A DNA stretch of 64,000 nt from Sphingobacteriales bacterium (GTDB lineage Bacteria; Bacteroidota; Bacteroidia; Chitinophagales; Chitinophagaceae): the NCBI GenBank assembly GCA_016708305.1, contig JADJGB010000008.1, forward strand, positions 992,001-1,056,000, in the 5' to 3' direction. This document shows, piece by piece, positions 1 to 11,500 of this stretch. Below the pieces are notes generated by a model. That model searched no databases. It saw nothing but the letters and a program-made list of their open reading frames with translations, and was not told where the DNA came from. Numbering within the stretch: position 1 is the stretch's first letter; each line of letters starts with the position of its first letter. A program made the translations under genes and the position numbers.

Positions 1-67
1 CATCATTATTCCTTAACTTTACCAATAAACTCTTTCATCCACAGTAAAAATAACTTCTTATTCGAAA

Positions 68-817
68 ATGAGTTTCAAATTACTTATTGGCGACGAAAAC
101 AAAGCTTCCAGAGATTTGATTAAATTCAAAATCGAATCTGTTTTCGATACACAAGTACAGTTAGTTTCAAGTTGTTCCAACCCTTCCGAAACAATCGGCT
201 GTATTTTCATTCATCAGCCGGATGTAGTGGTGCTGGACATCAAAATGTTTGAGCATCATCATCTTAACGCATTAGAAAGGCTGCTTACCTATCATCCTGT
301 GCAGCTAAAAGTTATCATTATTGCTACAGAAACGCAACTTCCTTTAATTCAGCGGGTGGTAGAGATTGGTATTGCCGGATTGCTGATAAAGCCGGTGAGC
401 ACTGATGATCTACAAAAAAGCCTTACAAAAATATTATCGAAGCATAGCCATCATCTACGAGGCAGTCATGCGCCGGACGAATTTATTACCTTTAAATCCA
501 ACAGAGCCAAACTGCTCGTCAACCAGCAGGATATTCTTATTATTGAGTCGCAACGCAATATATGTAAAATCACACTTCACGATGGTTCCGAAAAAACCAT
601 CAATGAAAATATTACTTCAATTGAAAGCAGGCTCACTATCCGCGACCTGCAAAGGGTGGACAAAAGCACGATTATCAATACCTCAAAAATTATTTATCTG
701 GATAATGATATTTACAATAAGGGTTGTAAATTGCGTCTTGCATCGGGTGATGAATTAATAAAATCATTAAGCAAAGCAGGAGTGGAGCGCTTATATAAAA
801 TGCCAATAAACAAGTAA
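68..817 (+). CDS. LytTR-family response regulator
   Basis: Two-component response regulator that would bind DNA after phosphorylation by a sensor kinase. The receiver domain spans about residues 1-120, with the acidic pair D9/E10, the probable phospho-acceptor D57 in VVVLDIK, and the conserved Lys of LLIKPVS near residue 108. A LytTR DNA-binding domain follows (about 140-245), with the typical motif IINTSKIIYLDND. At 249 residues it has the usual length for LytR/AlgR-like regulators. No kinase is visible; in Bacteroidota it often lies just upstream, which here is outside the window. The target genes cannot be told from sequence. The family call is firm. Confidence 0.93.
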   Translation: MSFKLLIGDENKASRDLIKFKIESVFDTQVQLVSSCSNPSETIGCIFIHQPDVVVLDIKMFEHHHLNALERLLTYHPVQLKVIIIATETQLPLIQRVVEIGIAGLLIKPVSTDDLQKSLTKILSKHSHHLRGSHAPDEFITFKSNRAKLLVNQQDILIIESQRNICKITLHDGSEKTINENITSIESRLTIRDLQRVDKSTIINTSKIIYLDNDIYNKGCKLRLASGDELIKSLSKAGVERLYKMPINK

Positions 818-1011
818 AAAAACTAAGGACGAAACGGCTTTTTTATTCATTTTATCCCTTATTTAACGTTTTATGTCCTCAATGTTAAAAATGTAATAAT
901 TTAATTAGTAATCTTGTGCAGATATTCATTAATTTATAACAATTTAAAGCTGCGTAAGCCGAAAAGCAGATGAAGAAGAGAGTAGGCATTAATCTTTAAA
1001 CTTTTAACTTT

Positions 1012-3734
1012 ATGAGACGAATTTTTTTCTCAATTATGATTCTAAGCCTCGTACTGGTTTTAGATGCTTGTAAAAAAGGCGATACCGGTACTGCCGGTCC
1101 TGCCGGTCCTACGGGTCCGCAAGGCACAGCCGGTTCTGCCGGTGCTCAAGGCCCTGGCGGAGCTGCCGGTCCTGCCGGAGCTAAAGGCGCTACCGGCGCC
1201 GATGGTACCAAAATTTTATCAGGAACCGGTGTTCCCGGTGCTGCTGTTGGCGTAGCCAACGATTTCTACATTGACCTTACTGCCATGAAGTTGTATGGCC
1301 CTAAAGCTAATGACGGCACATGGGGTAGCGGTAAAGACCTGAAAGGCGCTCAAGGCGCTAATGGCGCTACCGGCGAAAATGGCGCTACCGGTAATACCGG
1401 CTCTCAAGGTCCTGCAGGTGCTAATGGCGCTACAGGCGCAGATGGTCCACAAGGCCCTGTAGGTCCACAAGGTCCTGTAGGTCCACAAGGTCCTACAGGT
1501 GGTACAGGCGCTGCCGGCGCCAATGGTTCTAATTTCTTAGCCGGTTCCGGCGCTCCTACTTGTGCTACAGGCGCAATTGGCGATTTCTACTTTGATATCG
1601 TTACTTCTACGCTGTATGGTCCCAAATTGTCTGACACCGGCACTTGCTGGGAGCAGGCACAGCTATCGGCGTTACTGCTACTCCAAGAAGTTTCTTCTTA
1701 GATGTAAAAATCGGTAACACTGCTAATGGTCCGCAAAATGGTATTGGTTTATATGATGCCGGAACACTTTTGGAAGATTGCGTAAATGGTACTTCTACCA
1801 AAGTTTCTACATGGAACGATACTACTTTAATGGTTGATAAGTCAATCGTTTTTGCATCAAGTTACACAATGCAGGACTATGATGCACAAATCATTACAGG
1901 CAATACAGTATTTGGCCCTTATGCCGGATGGTGGGATGCCAACGGCCGCGAAATTTTGTTTATTGACGAGGCTCAGTCAGGAATTTTTCCTTGGGATCAT
2001 GACCAACAATATATGATTCCTACAAGAATTGGCGATCTTGTTAATTCTGTAGGTCGTATGTTTGTTTATACCAGAGATACAAGAAATATCACTTACGTTA
2101 ATTCACTCCGTGATGCAGGTAAGACCATGTTTACCGGTGGTAGAAATGGTTACAACTGGATAACTGATCCATACTGGCATCCAAACATCACTCCGGGTCC
2201 AAATGGTCCTAATAATGGCCCTTATCCACATATTTGGTCTTCTCCATCAATAGGCGCTGAGTTCAGTGGTCTGCCTTATGTATTTGGCGGTCCTCCTAGC
2301 AATAACGGTGGCGGATTCTTATTAGGTGGTGGTATTGGTACTGCAGCCGGTGGTTTAAGATATGGTCGCAATGCACCACTGTATGACTGGACAAATGTTG
2401 CTAAACCAAATATTTCAGCTGGTATGATGATATATTCTATGACTCAACAGTTATACAATTTCATTACCTCTGATATTACAGGTCAAACATATAACCCACT
2501 GTGTACTTGGATGTATGCTGAAGCTGTTAATGGCGTTACTGGTACTAAAGCTGCTGTAACTGGTAATTATTTAGCTTTCTATCCTTTCTGGAAAAAAGCT
2601 GCTAAAGTACAGACCGGCGACAACTGGGACTTCGTATTAAGAAAACAAATCAGCCTGAATTTGGGACAAATCAGATATGGTACCGGTGCATGGCAAGATT
2701 TGGATGCTAATTTGACAGCATTGGGCGCTGCTTGGACTTATGCAAGAGACAGCGCAAGTGTTGACTTTAGCTTCACTTATCCTACACCGGCTGGTTATGC
2801 ACCTGATGATTTTTCTGCAGGAAAGAATTTAAGTGATTTGACAATTGCTTCAAAAACCGGTAATTCACTTGACCATGCAGTTACTCCATATATTTATGAC
2901 TACTTTACTACATTAAATCAGAGAGTTCCATTTGCAGGTCCAATGAATTGTTATGATAATCTGTGGGTATCTTCTACAGCTGCATCTGCTTCACCAGTAG
3001 GTACGCCTGGTTCTGTTACACCTGCTGTTTTGAACAGGATGAGATTAAGGAGTTTCTTCAACACCTGGATTTCTTTGAACAATAATGGTAGTTGGCCGGT
3101 GGAATCTAACGGTAGTGGAATTGGCAATGGTAGTGGACCAATCAATGATTATGGTAAAAACCATAGTGATGGTGGCATTTACGATGTAACACCTCCTGCT
3201 ATGACTTTTGACCATTGGACTCATTATAACGGTAAACAGGCATACACAAATACTAATGTTCCTTATGGACTGAACAGTATTCCTGCTCCTCCGGTTGATG
3301 CAAATTATCCTTGGGGTGGTATCGTTATTCGCAATGGTATCATTTATGTAAACTATTACATTGCTAATGGTGGTAGCATAAGCCGTTGTGGAACTAGGCT
3401 TCCTTGGCAAGCTCAGGGTTACGAGGGTCCAGCAGTATCTTACATGTACACTTCACCATATTGACAGTATAACGCTAGCACCTTCACATATAGCTTCCTG
3501 TTGCCTAAGGGTTATGGTAGCTTTGTAAATGCTCATGATTATACTACTAATTCGTATGCAAGTGGTCCATGGCCTGGTAATCAAAATTTCTCATGTCAGG
3601 GTCAGTATTTCCAAGGAGACTTCATTCCTTTTGCTAAATACAGAGATGATATGTTGATCAGGTTCAAAATACAAACACAACCTTCAAGCCAACATACAGG
3701 AATTGTGGCTAAGGATAAAACAAATATTAATTAA
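1012..3734 (+). pseudogene. collagen-like repeat lipoprotein, reading frame broken twice
   Basis: One gene read in three pieces. The N-terminus has a lipoprotein signal peptide ending at DAC, then Gly-X-Y collagen-like stretches (about 1080-1210 and 1345-1530) separated by a repeated segment of the type DFYxDxxTxxLYGPK. The large C-terminal part (to 3734) is rich in Gly, Asn and aromatic residues and is not recognised. A -1 frameshift sits at the G run 1649-1651, where one extra G restores CWGAGTAIG. An in-frame TGA at 3462-3464 stands where a Trp codon would read SPYWQYNAS, and the same frame continues to 3734. A strong terminator follows. It probably encodes a surface-exposed, trimeric fibre-like lipoprotein; whether the breaks are real is uncertain. 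Confidence 0.75.
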
Positions 3735-3756
3735 TTAAATTAGTTAATTGAATATC

Positions 3757-3790
3757 AAAAAAAATGACCGGTTTTCCGGTCATTTTTTTA
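3757..3790 (+). terminator. Rho-independent terminator of the collagen-like gene
   Basis: Stem TGACCGG/CCGGTCA with a TTTT loop, flanked by an A run and a run of seven T. It lies 22 bases after the collagen-like gene stop and separates it from the DUF1573 gene. Confidence 0.9.
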
Positions 3791-3817
3791 TTTTTAGAAA
3801 TAAAACATATAGTGGTT

Positions 3818-4261
3818 ATGAAATGGCTTTTATGGGGATTGGCTGTTATTGTTCTGTTTGGGGCATGTAACGGTTTTGGAAAGGGAGAAAAAAATTATGT
3901 AAAGAATTATGGCAGTGGCATTGCTTCAGGTAAGGACGATTCCACAACTGTTAGGTGGGAAAGTACTTTCTATGATTTAGGAGTACGTAAAAGAGGCACC
4001 GATATTGATGTGGAATATACATTTGAAAATACAGGTGATAAGCCGTTTTTGATTGATTCAATTTATGGCACCTGCGGTTGCACTTTATTCGACTTTCCGC
4101 GCAAACCTGTTGCTCCCGGAAGGTCGGGTTCGGTAACCATAAGGTATGTAAGCAGTGAGCAACCACTTGCAATTATGCAAAGAAGCATTTATTTGAAAAC
4201 CAATACAAAGGGTCATCCTTTTCATACGCTTGCTTTTAATATAGAGTTAACTGAAAAATAG
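3818..4261 (+). CDS. DUF1573 lipoprotein
   Basis: Small predicted lipoprotein of 147 residues with the DUF1573 fold, an Ig-like domain common in Bacteroidota. The start is the ATG at 3818, because it gives a clean signal peptide ending at FGAC; an earlier in-frame ATG at 3764 lies inside the preceding terminator. Family hallmarks visible are FYDLG near the domain start, FENTGDKP, and the cysteine pair in GTCGCT, followed by PVAPGRSGSV. The function of DUF1573 proteins is not established; periplasmic or outer-membrane attachment is inferred from the lipobox. It stands alone between two terminator or promoter regions. Confidence 0.85.
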   Translation: MKWLLWGLAVIVLFGACNGFGKGEKNYVKNYGSGIASGKDDSTTVRWESTFYDLGVRKRGTDIDVEYTFENTGDKPFLIDSIYGTCGCTLFDFPRKPVAPGRSGSVTIRYVSSEQPLAIMQRSIYLKTNTKGHPFHTLAFNIELTEK

Positions 4262-4387
4262 TATCGGGAAAAAGAGCGAAAATCTGTTGGGGAAGGACTG
4301 TTATATTCAATGTCTGTTTAGGGTGGAACCGGAATAATTTTTGATACCGAAAGCTTATAATTATTAAATTTTCTATTTAACAAAAAA

Positions 4388-4421
4388 TTGATTATAAGCT
4401 CGTACGAGTTTTTTATCTTTG
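4388..4421 (+). promoter_or_regulatory. putative Bacteroidota-type promoter
   Basis: A TTG at 4388-4390 and TATCTTTG at 4414-4421 match the Bacteroidota sigma-A pattern (TTTG at -33, TAnnTTTG at -7). The spacing (23 bases) is a little long. It lies 75 bases before the lipoprotein gene at 4497. Confidence 0.4.
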
Positions 4422-4496
4422 CAGTTGTTTAATTTGCTTTGAATCGGTAATTACCGAACAACTAATTGAAATATAAATTCTTATAAAATACTAAAA

Positions 4497-5027
4497 ATGA
4501 AACGAATAATTAGGATTGGACTCTTTTTAATGTTATCGGGCATATTTATTGTCTCGTGTAAATCTTCGGATAAGGAAAATCAGGATGAAAATGCCCCTGA
4601 TATTGAAAGTGATGCTGCTATTCGGGATATGCTATCTCAGGATTCCATTAGAAATGCACAAATGCAAAGGAAAGACACCGGTTTTTCCAAAGAAATGCAG
4701 CAGGCAATCAAAGATGACAAAACTACTATTAACGTATATGATATTGACAATAGCGATGCCTCCTATTCCACATTTGTAAAGTTGCTTTACAAAACAAAGG
4801 ACAACGAAAAACTGGCTGTGGTGTATGGAATGAAATTAGGAGGAAAAATGGGAACTGCCATTGTACAAAATGAAGGCGGAAAGCCGGTAAAATTGCCTCA
4901 AACCAAATTTGTTGAAAATGGAAGAAATTTTGTTTTTAGCGATGGTACCAACACGCTTGAAACCAAGGACAATGTAATATTGGTAACATTAAACGGGAAA
5001 AAGACATCCTATACACGAATTGACTAA
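4497..5027 (+). CDS. lipoprotein of unknown function
   Basis: A 176-residue predicted lipoprotein. Signal peptide with a hydrophobic core and lipobox IVSC, then a charged, low-complexity segment (about residues 22-85) and a compact beta-rich C-terminal region with repeated short strands (LAVVYGMKL, MGTAIVQN, FVFSDGTNTLET). I do not recognise a family. The next gene (5093) is also a small lipoprotein in the same orientation after 65 bases, so the two may form an operon. Its own promoter candidate lies at 4388-4421. Confidence 0.7.
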   Translation: MKRIIRIGLFLMLSGIFIVSCKSSDKENQDENAPDIESDAAIRDMLSQDSIRNAQMQRKDTGFSKEMQQAIKDDKTTINVYDIDNSDASYSTFVKLLYKTKDNEKLAVVYGMKLGGKMGTAIVQNEGGKPVKLPQTKFVENGRNFVFSDGTNTLETKDNVILVTLNGKKTSYTRID

Positions 5028-5092
5028 TTTGACAAAGGGAGTATTTCAGTAAAACTAATTATTAAATTTTAATAAGAAAACATAACTTTAGA

Positions 5093-5530
5093 ATGAGTGG
5101 AAAGAAAGCAATTTTAGTAGTGATCCTATTTACATTCGGGTTGTTCTTGATAGTGTCTTGTGGTTCTTCTTCAAATGAAAAACAATATTCAAAGGTGCTT
5201 AAAGGCAAATGGGACATAGCCTTGTGGAACAATCAACAGCATGTGGGGGTATTTGTCTTTAAAGATAGTTTGCTATTCGTAAATATGAATTATTCCACTG
5301 AGGTATCTACTTTTAAAATAAATAAAGATACGCTTAGAGTAAACAGGATAGGAGGGACAATGACTTATTTAAGTGCGTATGATTACTGGTTAATAGATAA
5401 AGCAGATACGGCTTATTTCAAATTAATCAGTTCTGAAGGCAATATTGCGAGTGGATATAAGAAAAAGGTGTATGATGAATTGTTTAAGGAATCCGAAAAA
5501 GGAAGTGATACGACTTTCATTGGTCTGTAG
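5093..5530 (+). CDS. small lipoprotein, lipocalin-like
   Basis: A 145-residue predicted lipoprotein with lipobox IVSC followed by GSSS. The mature part is beta-rich and begins LKGKWDIALWNN, which resembles the first strand of lipocalin-like proteins where GxW opens the barrel; this resemblance is weak. No ligand can be inferred. It follows the 4497 lipoprotein and is closed by a terminator at 5557-5592. Confidence 0.65.
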   Translation: MSGKKAILVVILFTFGLFLIVSCGSSSNEKQYSKVLKGKWDIALWNNQQHVGVFVFKDSLLFVNMNYSTEVSTFKINKDTLRVNRIGGTMTYLSAYDYWLIDKADTAYFKLISSEGNIASGYKKKVYDELFKESEKGSDTTFIGL

Positions 5531-5556
5531 AAATTTGTAAGTAAAAAATTGAAAAT

Positions 5557-5592
5557 ACCCATGAGCTTTTCTTTGAATCGCATGGGTTTTTT
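5557..5592 (+). terminator. Rho-independent terminator
   Basis: Stem ACCCATG/CATGGGT with a loop of 17 bases, followed by T6. It begins 27 bases after the stop of the lipoprotein gene. Confidence 0.8.
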
Positions 5593-5646
5593 GTACTTTA
5601 TATTTCCATAGTTATACTTCATTTTAGCCTTTTTTATAAGTAAGGC

Positions 5647-7100
5647 AAAAACCTTAATTCCCTTTCATTTCTTAATGTTGAAAAAAAGAGGGTTTGGGAC
5701 ATTAAGGCATTAAGTAAAGGCGTAGCTAAAACCTTAATTCCCCTTCATTTCTTAATGTTTAAAAAAAGAGGGTTTGGAACATTAAGGCATTAAGCAAAGA
5801 TGCAGCCAAAAACCTTAATTCCCCTTCATTTCTTAATGTTGAAAAAAGAGGGTTTGGAACATTAAGGCATTAAGCTAAGAAGTTGTTAAAACCTTAATTC
5901 CCTTCATTTCTTAATGTTGAAAAAAGAGGGTTTGGGACATTAAGGCATTAAGCAAAGATGCAGCCGAAACCTTAATTCCCCTTCATTTCTTAATGTTGAA
6001 AAAAGAGGGTTTGGGACATTAAGGCATTAAGCAAAGATGCAGCCGAAACCTTAATTCCCCTTCATTTCTTAATGTTGAAAAATGAGTTTGGAACATTAAG
6101 GCATTAAGCTAAGATGCAGCCGAAACCTTAATTCCCCTTCATTTCTTAATGTTGAAAAATGAGTTTGGAACATTAAGGCATTAAGCTAAGAAGTTGTTAA
6201 AACCTTAATTCCCCTTCATTTCTTAATGTTGAAAAAAAGAGGGTTTGGGACATTAAGGCATTAAGTAAAGGCGTAGCTAAAACCTTAATTCCCTTCATTT
6301 CTTAATGTTGAAAAATGAGTTTGGAACATTAAGGCATTAAGCTAAGAAGTTGTTAAAACCTTAATTCCCCTTCATTTCTTAATGTTGAAAAATGAGTTTG
6401 GAACATTAAGGCATTAAGCAAAGATGCAGCCGAAACCTTAATTCCCCTTCATTTCTTAATGTTGAAAAATGAGTTTGGAACATTAAGGCATTAAGCTAAG
6501 AAGTTGTTAAAACCTTAATTCCCCTTCATTTCTTAATGTTGAAAAATGAGTTTGGAACATTAAGGCATTAAGCTAAGAAGTTGTTAAAACCTTAATTCCC
6601 TTTCATTTCTTAATGTTGAAAATGAGTTTGGAACATTAAGGCATTAAGCTAAGAAGTTGTTAAAACCTTAATTCCCTTTCATTTCTTAATGTTGAAAAAA
6701 AGAGGGTTTGAGACATTAAGGCATTAAGCAAAGAGGCAGCCGAAACCTTAATTCCCCTTCATTTCTTAATGTTGAAAAAAGAGTTTGGAACATTAAGGCA
6801 TTAAGCTAAGAAGTTGTTAAAACCTTAATTCCCCTTCATTTCTTAATGTTGAAAAATGAGTTTGAAACATTAAGGCATTAAGTAAAGGCGTAGCTAAAAC
6901 CTTAATTCCCTTCATTTCTTAATGTTGAAAAATGAGTTTGGAACATTAAGGCATTAAGCAAAGATGCAGCCGAAACCTTAATTCCCCTTCATTTCTTAAT
7001 GTTGAAAAAAGAGGGTTTGGAACATTAAGGCATTAAGCAAAGATGAAGCCAAAACCTTAATTCCCCTTCATTTCTTAATGTTGAAAATGAGGGTTTGGCA
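5647..7100. repeat. array of about 19 degenerate 75-80 bp tandem repeats
   Basis: About 19 head-to-tail copies, each beginning near CCTTAATTCCCCTTC, followed by ATTTCTTAATGTTGAAAA, an optional GAGGG block, GGAACATTAAGGCATTAAG, and then one of three short variable joints (of the type CAAAGATGCAGCC, CTAAGAAGTTGTT or TAAAGGCGTAGCT). Each unit contains the inverted pairs CCTTAAT/ATTAAGG and CTTAATG/CATTAAG, so RNA or single-stranded DNA could fold into a hairpin. No reading frame stays open across it. It fills the space between the lipoprotein pair and the glycosyltransferase. Confidence 0.92.
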
Positions 7101-7564
7101 CGATTAATGCAAGATGGATATAAGGGCGTTGCTAATTGGTTGCCCGTGCAGCAATAACCAGAACGGGGCATTGGGTAACAAGAACAAAAAGATGTATGTA
7201 ATTATTGCACAGATTTTTCAAAATCTTATTTCAAAATAGTGCAGGTAGTAAAAGAATATATACAAGAAGTATAAAGAATTTTTTTAGTGTTTAGAGATTT
7301 GTTTGATGGCCCCGGGTTTCTACTCGGGGTTTTGTTATTTTAGACGTTAGATTTTAGACGTTAGATTTGTGATTTATGATTTTAGATTGCAGATTGCTTA
7401 CAGCCTGTTAAGGTTTAAAGTTCAAGGTTTAAGATTTCAGATTTCAGATTTCAGATTGATGATTGCTTACCGCCAAAAGCCTGCTGCTTACTGCTTCTTT
7501 CTTTTTGAATAGTTTTGTTTATTTTTGTCTGAAATATAACTATTTATTTCTTTTTGTATCATTC
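7101..7564. other. gene-free spacer with low-complexity repeats
   Basis: No gene is supported. It contains a possible terminator (CCCCG/CGGGG stem followed by TTTTG, about 7310-7336), then AT-rich low-complexity DNA with short tandem units such as TTTAGACGTTAGA and GATTTCA repeated three times (about 7340-7460). TATTTTTG at about 7518-7525 fits the -7 box of a Bacteroidota promoter for the glycosyltransferase, but no convincing -33 element is present. Confidence 0.5.
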
Positions 7565-8466
7565 ATGGACAAAACGCTGAGTATCATCATCCCGGTATAT
7601 AATGAAGAGCAGGCACTGCCATTGGTGTTGCCTGAGATTATTTCATTTGCGCAGCAGCGTGATTATCAACTGATTATGGTGAATGATGGTTCGAAGGACC
7701 GTTCTTTGGAAATACTGAAAGCGCATAGCAAGAAGGAAGCATTTTTTAAAATTGTAAATCACAAGGTAAATAAGGGTTATGGCGGCGCCATCAAAAGTGG
7801 TATTCTGGCTGCAGAAACCGATTACATCATCACCATTGACGCTGATGGGCAACACTATCTGGAAGATGTAAACAACCTGTTTGACCACCAGAAACAAACC
7901 GATGCAGACATGATTATCGGCAGCCGTAAAGGCCTGAAGGAAGCGTCAATTTTCAGGGGAATTGGTAAAAATTAATCAGATGGGTGGCAAGGCAGATGAT
8001 GCCATTTACCATCTATGACATCAATTCGGGCATGAAGCTGTACAATACCGAGCTGGCAAAGACCTATATAAAACTTTGCCCCAATTCGATGGCATTCAGT
8101 GATATTATCGGTCTGGTATTCATCAGTCAGCGGCATTTAGTGCTGGAACATCCCATCAATATAAAACCCAGAGTGGAGGGTAAAAGCACCATAGGCGTTA
8201 GAACTGCCTTTGATACCATGATGGAAATTCTGAACGTGGTAATTCTTTTTAATCCCATGCGGGTTTTTCTGCCGATATCTATTCTTTTTGTTGTTCTGGG
8301 GCTGGGCTGGGCAATACAGTTTCTTATAATGGGCAAAGGCCTGAGTACAGGCGCCTCTATGCTTATATCGATGGGAGTCATATTTTTTACTATTGGCCTC
8401 ATCAGCGAACAACTCTCTCAATTGCGTAAAAGCAGTGTGCTTAAAATGGGTGATTCGGATTATTGA
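7565..8466 (+). pseudogene. GT2 glycosyltransferase, DPM1/DPG-synthase type, with one frameshift
   Basis: Family 2 glycosyltransferase that would transfer a sugar from a nucleotide donor to a polyprenyl-phosphate or membrane acceptor. The start is ATG 7565 (MDKTLSIIIPVYNE). GT-A motifs are IIIPVYNEE, the donor-binding VNDGSKD, and TIDADGQH with the metal-binding D-x-D. The C-terminal part has two hydrophobic membrane segments (ILFVVLGLGWAIQFLI and MLISMGVIFFTIGLI). The frame breaks at the A5 run 7967-7971; six A would read GIGKKLIRWVARQMM and join the halves into about 300 residues, the usual length. Confidence 0.85.
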
Positions 8467-8479
8467 GGGGGGGTATAAA

Positions 8480-8516
8480 CGCCTCACCCCGGCCCTCTCC
8501 TCACGGAGAGGGGGTA
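8480..8516. repeat. dispersed palindromic repeat, copy 1
   Basis: CCCTCTCC/GGAGAGGG stem-loop preceded by CGCCTCACCCC. A near-identical copy occurs at 31811-31847. It lies between the convergent glycosyltransferase and beta-galactosidase genes and could serve as a REP-like element or terminator. Confidence 0.75.
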
Positions 8517-8599
8517 GGGAGCGGATATGGGATGTGGTAGCGTTTTTTTGTTGAATTGTAGTGTTCTTTGTACTCTTTTTTCCTTTGTGTGAAAAGATA

Positions 8600-11500
8600 C
8601 TAATTTCCCAAAGGCGAAATGGTGAACTCGTATTCATAATTCCCAAAAGGCAAACGATACTGAGGCATTGGCAGTTGTCCCCAACTGTTGATGCTGCCCA
8701 ATCCCATCTGTTTAAGGTCAATGTTGAGCGAGGTCTGCGGGCGAGGCTTCAGGTCGCCACTATGCCGCTGGTCTTTCTTGTCGCCGTCATCCAAGTCTGA
8801 TTGCAGATTGTGTAAAGCGCTCATACTCAATAAATTTCGTCCCTGAATACGGATGCCTTTTCCTTTGATGTTTGTAATTTCAAACCACCTGACATCGGTT
8901 TTATTACCGGTTTCCTGTGGCCGCACATAGCCATAGAACTGCTGGCTCACCGTTTGATGATACAGGCCTACCGGCGACATTTCTTTTCTGTCTTGATAGT
9001 TCTCATCGGGGCCGCGGCCGTAGTAGCTGATGGATTCAATACCCTTAGGAAGCATCCAGTTCATACCGTAACGAAGCAGCATGATATCAAAAGGTTCTCC
9101 GCCTGCTTCAGTCTTCAATGATTGGTTTACGGTTATTTCTCCATCACTATTTATACGATAGCTGATTTTTAATTGCGCCGGAATTTTATAAAGGTCATAA
9201 ACTGCGTCAATTGTGGCTACATTATTGGAAATATCGTGTTTAAGGCTTCTGAGCTGCAGACTGTCGCTTGCTGTTTTCCATGCTTTTAACCTAAGTTGCA
9301 GATTGGCGCCCATATCGTTATCGGTAGGGGCGCGCCAGAAATCAGGCTTGAGTGCAGCGCCATCTTCAATAAAGTTTTGATTATTAACAATATATTCTTT
9401 TAGCAAACCATTCTTTTTGTCGAATTTCAGATTGGCTTTAGCCGATTTAATATTGATGTTCTGTTCGTTTTCATCAAGGCTTATGGTAGAAACTGCCTTT
9501 ACGGGCCGGTATGCCTGAACCATTTCTCCTCCAAGCGGTAATTGTTGCGAAGCCACTAAATGGCCTGTCGGAATTAAATTTTTACCGGTTTTTTGATAAT
9601 AATACACATTCAGGAAGCTTTCGCCATTGGCAGGTAAAGCGTAAGGGATTTCAAAATCTGCTGTTTGCTGTGGTTTTACATTCAGGGTATTGATTTCACC
9701 TCTTTGCTTAACCACGCCGTCGGTAATCAGCTCCCAAACTAATTTTACATCCTTTAATTCGGTAAAAAAGTTTTCATTATACACGGAGATTTTTTTACCG
9801 GCTTCTTTAGTCGTCCAGATATTCTGATACTCGTGCTTCATTTCCCATGCGTGGGGATTAGGTTTGCGGGTGGTGAAGAAGATGCCATTGCACAAAAAAT
9901 TATTATCACTGGGCACATCGGCTGGGCCGTAATCGCCGCCATAGGTATAGATAGTGTCGCCATTAGGTTTCACTTTCATCAGCGCCTGATCTACAAAATC
10001 CCAGATAAAACCTCCCTGAAAATGCTTTTTATTGCCTCTGATAATGTCCCAGTAATCTTTGAAATTGCCTAAGGAATTGCCCATAGCATGCGCATACTCA
10101 CACTGGATGTAAGGCATAGTGGGATTGGGCTCTCTGTCTTTGTAAGCCAACATATTTTCGGGGCTGGCATACATCGGGCAAATGATATCTGTGTTTTTTT
10201 GAACTATCTGGAGTATTTTTTTATTGCTGATAGCCTGCTCATACTGTACAGGCCGGGTGTTTTGCATCTGTTTCAGCCGGTCGTAAGCTTTCTGGAAGTT
10301 GATGCCATTTCCGGCTTCATTACCTAAGCTCCAGGTAATTATGGAAGTAAAATTTTTGTCTCTCTCGTACATTCTGGTAACCCGTTGTATATGGGTAAGC
10401 TCCCATGAAGGTTTGTTGGCCAGTGTTTTATCTTTATCATAACCAATTCCGTGCGATTCATTGTTGGCTTCATCCACTACATAAATACCGTATTCATCGC
10501 AAAGACGGTACCACTCCTCATCGTTAGGGTAGTGGCAGGTTCTCACGGCATTGATGTTGAATTGCTTCATGATTTTTACGTCCTGAAGCATACTTTCTTT
10601 AGAGATGGTTTGGCCGGTGATAGGGTCGGTTTCATGCCGGTTGACTCCTTTGATGAGGATGGGCGCGCCGTTCACTAACAATTGACCGTTTTCGATTTTA
10701 ATGTCTCTGAAACCGATTTTATGAGGGATGATTTCGATGAGTTTGTTTTTAGAGTCGTAAAGTTTGATATAGGACTGGTAGAGGTTAGGCGCCTCTGCGC
10801 TCCATAGTATTGGATTGTTGACATTCAGTACTGCCTTTTTGGCTTTTTCGCCCGATTTGAAAAGAACAGTTGCTGTTCCAATGATTTTATTATTGTCTTT
10901 TAATTCTACAATCGCTTTGGCAGGAGTATCTGTCGGTTTGTTCAACTTAATATTGGTTTCCAGTATGCCTGTTTTATAATTATTTTTCAGAATGGTTTCC
11001 ATCCCGAAATCATAGATGTAAACAGGGTCGCGGGCAACCAGGTAACAATCGCGGGTGATACCGCTGATGCGCCAGAAATCCTGACCCTCCATATAAGTGC
11101 CATCGCACCAGCGCATTACTTTTAAAACAATCAGGTTTTTACCTGTATTTAGATAGCGGCTGATGTCAAATTCAGATGGAAGTTTACCATCTTCGCCATA
11201 ACCCACATATTTGCCATTTACCCATACCTGCAGGTTCGACTTGGCAGCGCCGATATGCAGAATAACGATTTTATTTTTCCACTGTGCAGGGATGGTTATT
11301 TCCCTTCGATAGACTCCGGTATTATTGATATTCATGGGTACAATGGGTGGGTTAGGTTTCATCATATCCTGAAACTCGTATCCCACATTTACATAAATCG
11401 GATAACCGTAACCGTTTACCTCCCAGGTGGCGGGTATTCTAAAGTTATTCCAACTGTTGTCGTTGAAGTTGACTGCTTGGTAACCTGCCGGTAGTTTATC

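Noticed and set aside
1064..1488. Low-complexity reading frames inside the collagen-like region
   Set aside because: They are frame shadows of Gly-X-Y codons.
3462..3464. TGA read as Trp or selenocysteine
   Set aside because: Intact genes end in TGA (for example the 54724 gene), no SECIS-like hairpin was recognised, and other broken codons are TAG and TAA.
5647..7100. CRISPR array
   Set aside because: The segments between conserved blocks recur as three types and are only about 13-17 bases long, the blocks are degenerate and long, and no cas gene is near.
8137..8721. Minus-strand protein opposite the glycosyltransferase end
   Set aside because: Shadow of the GT2 gene and palindrome; no conserved features.
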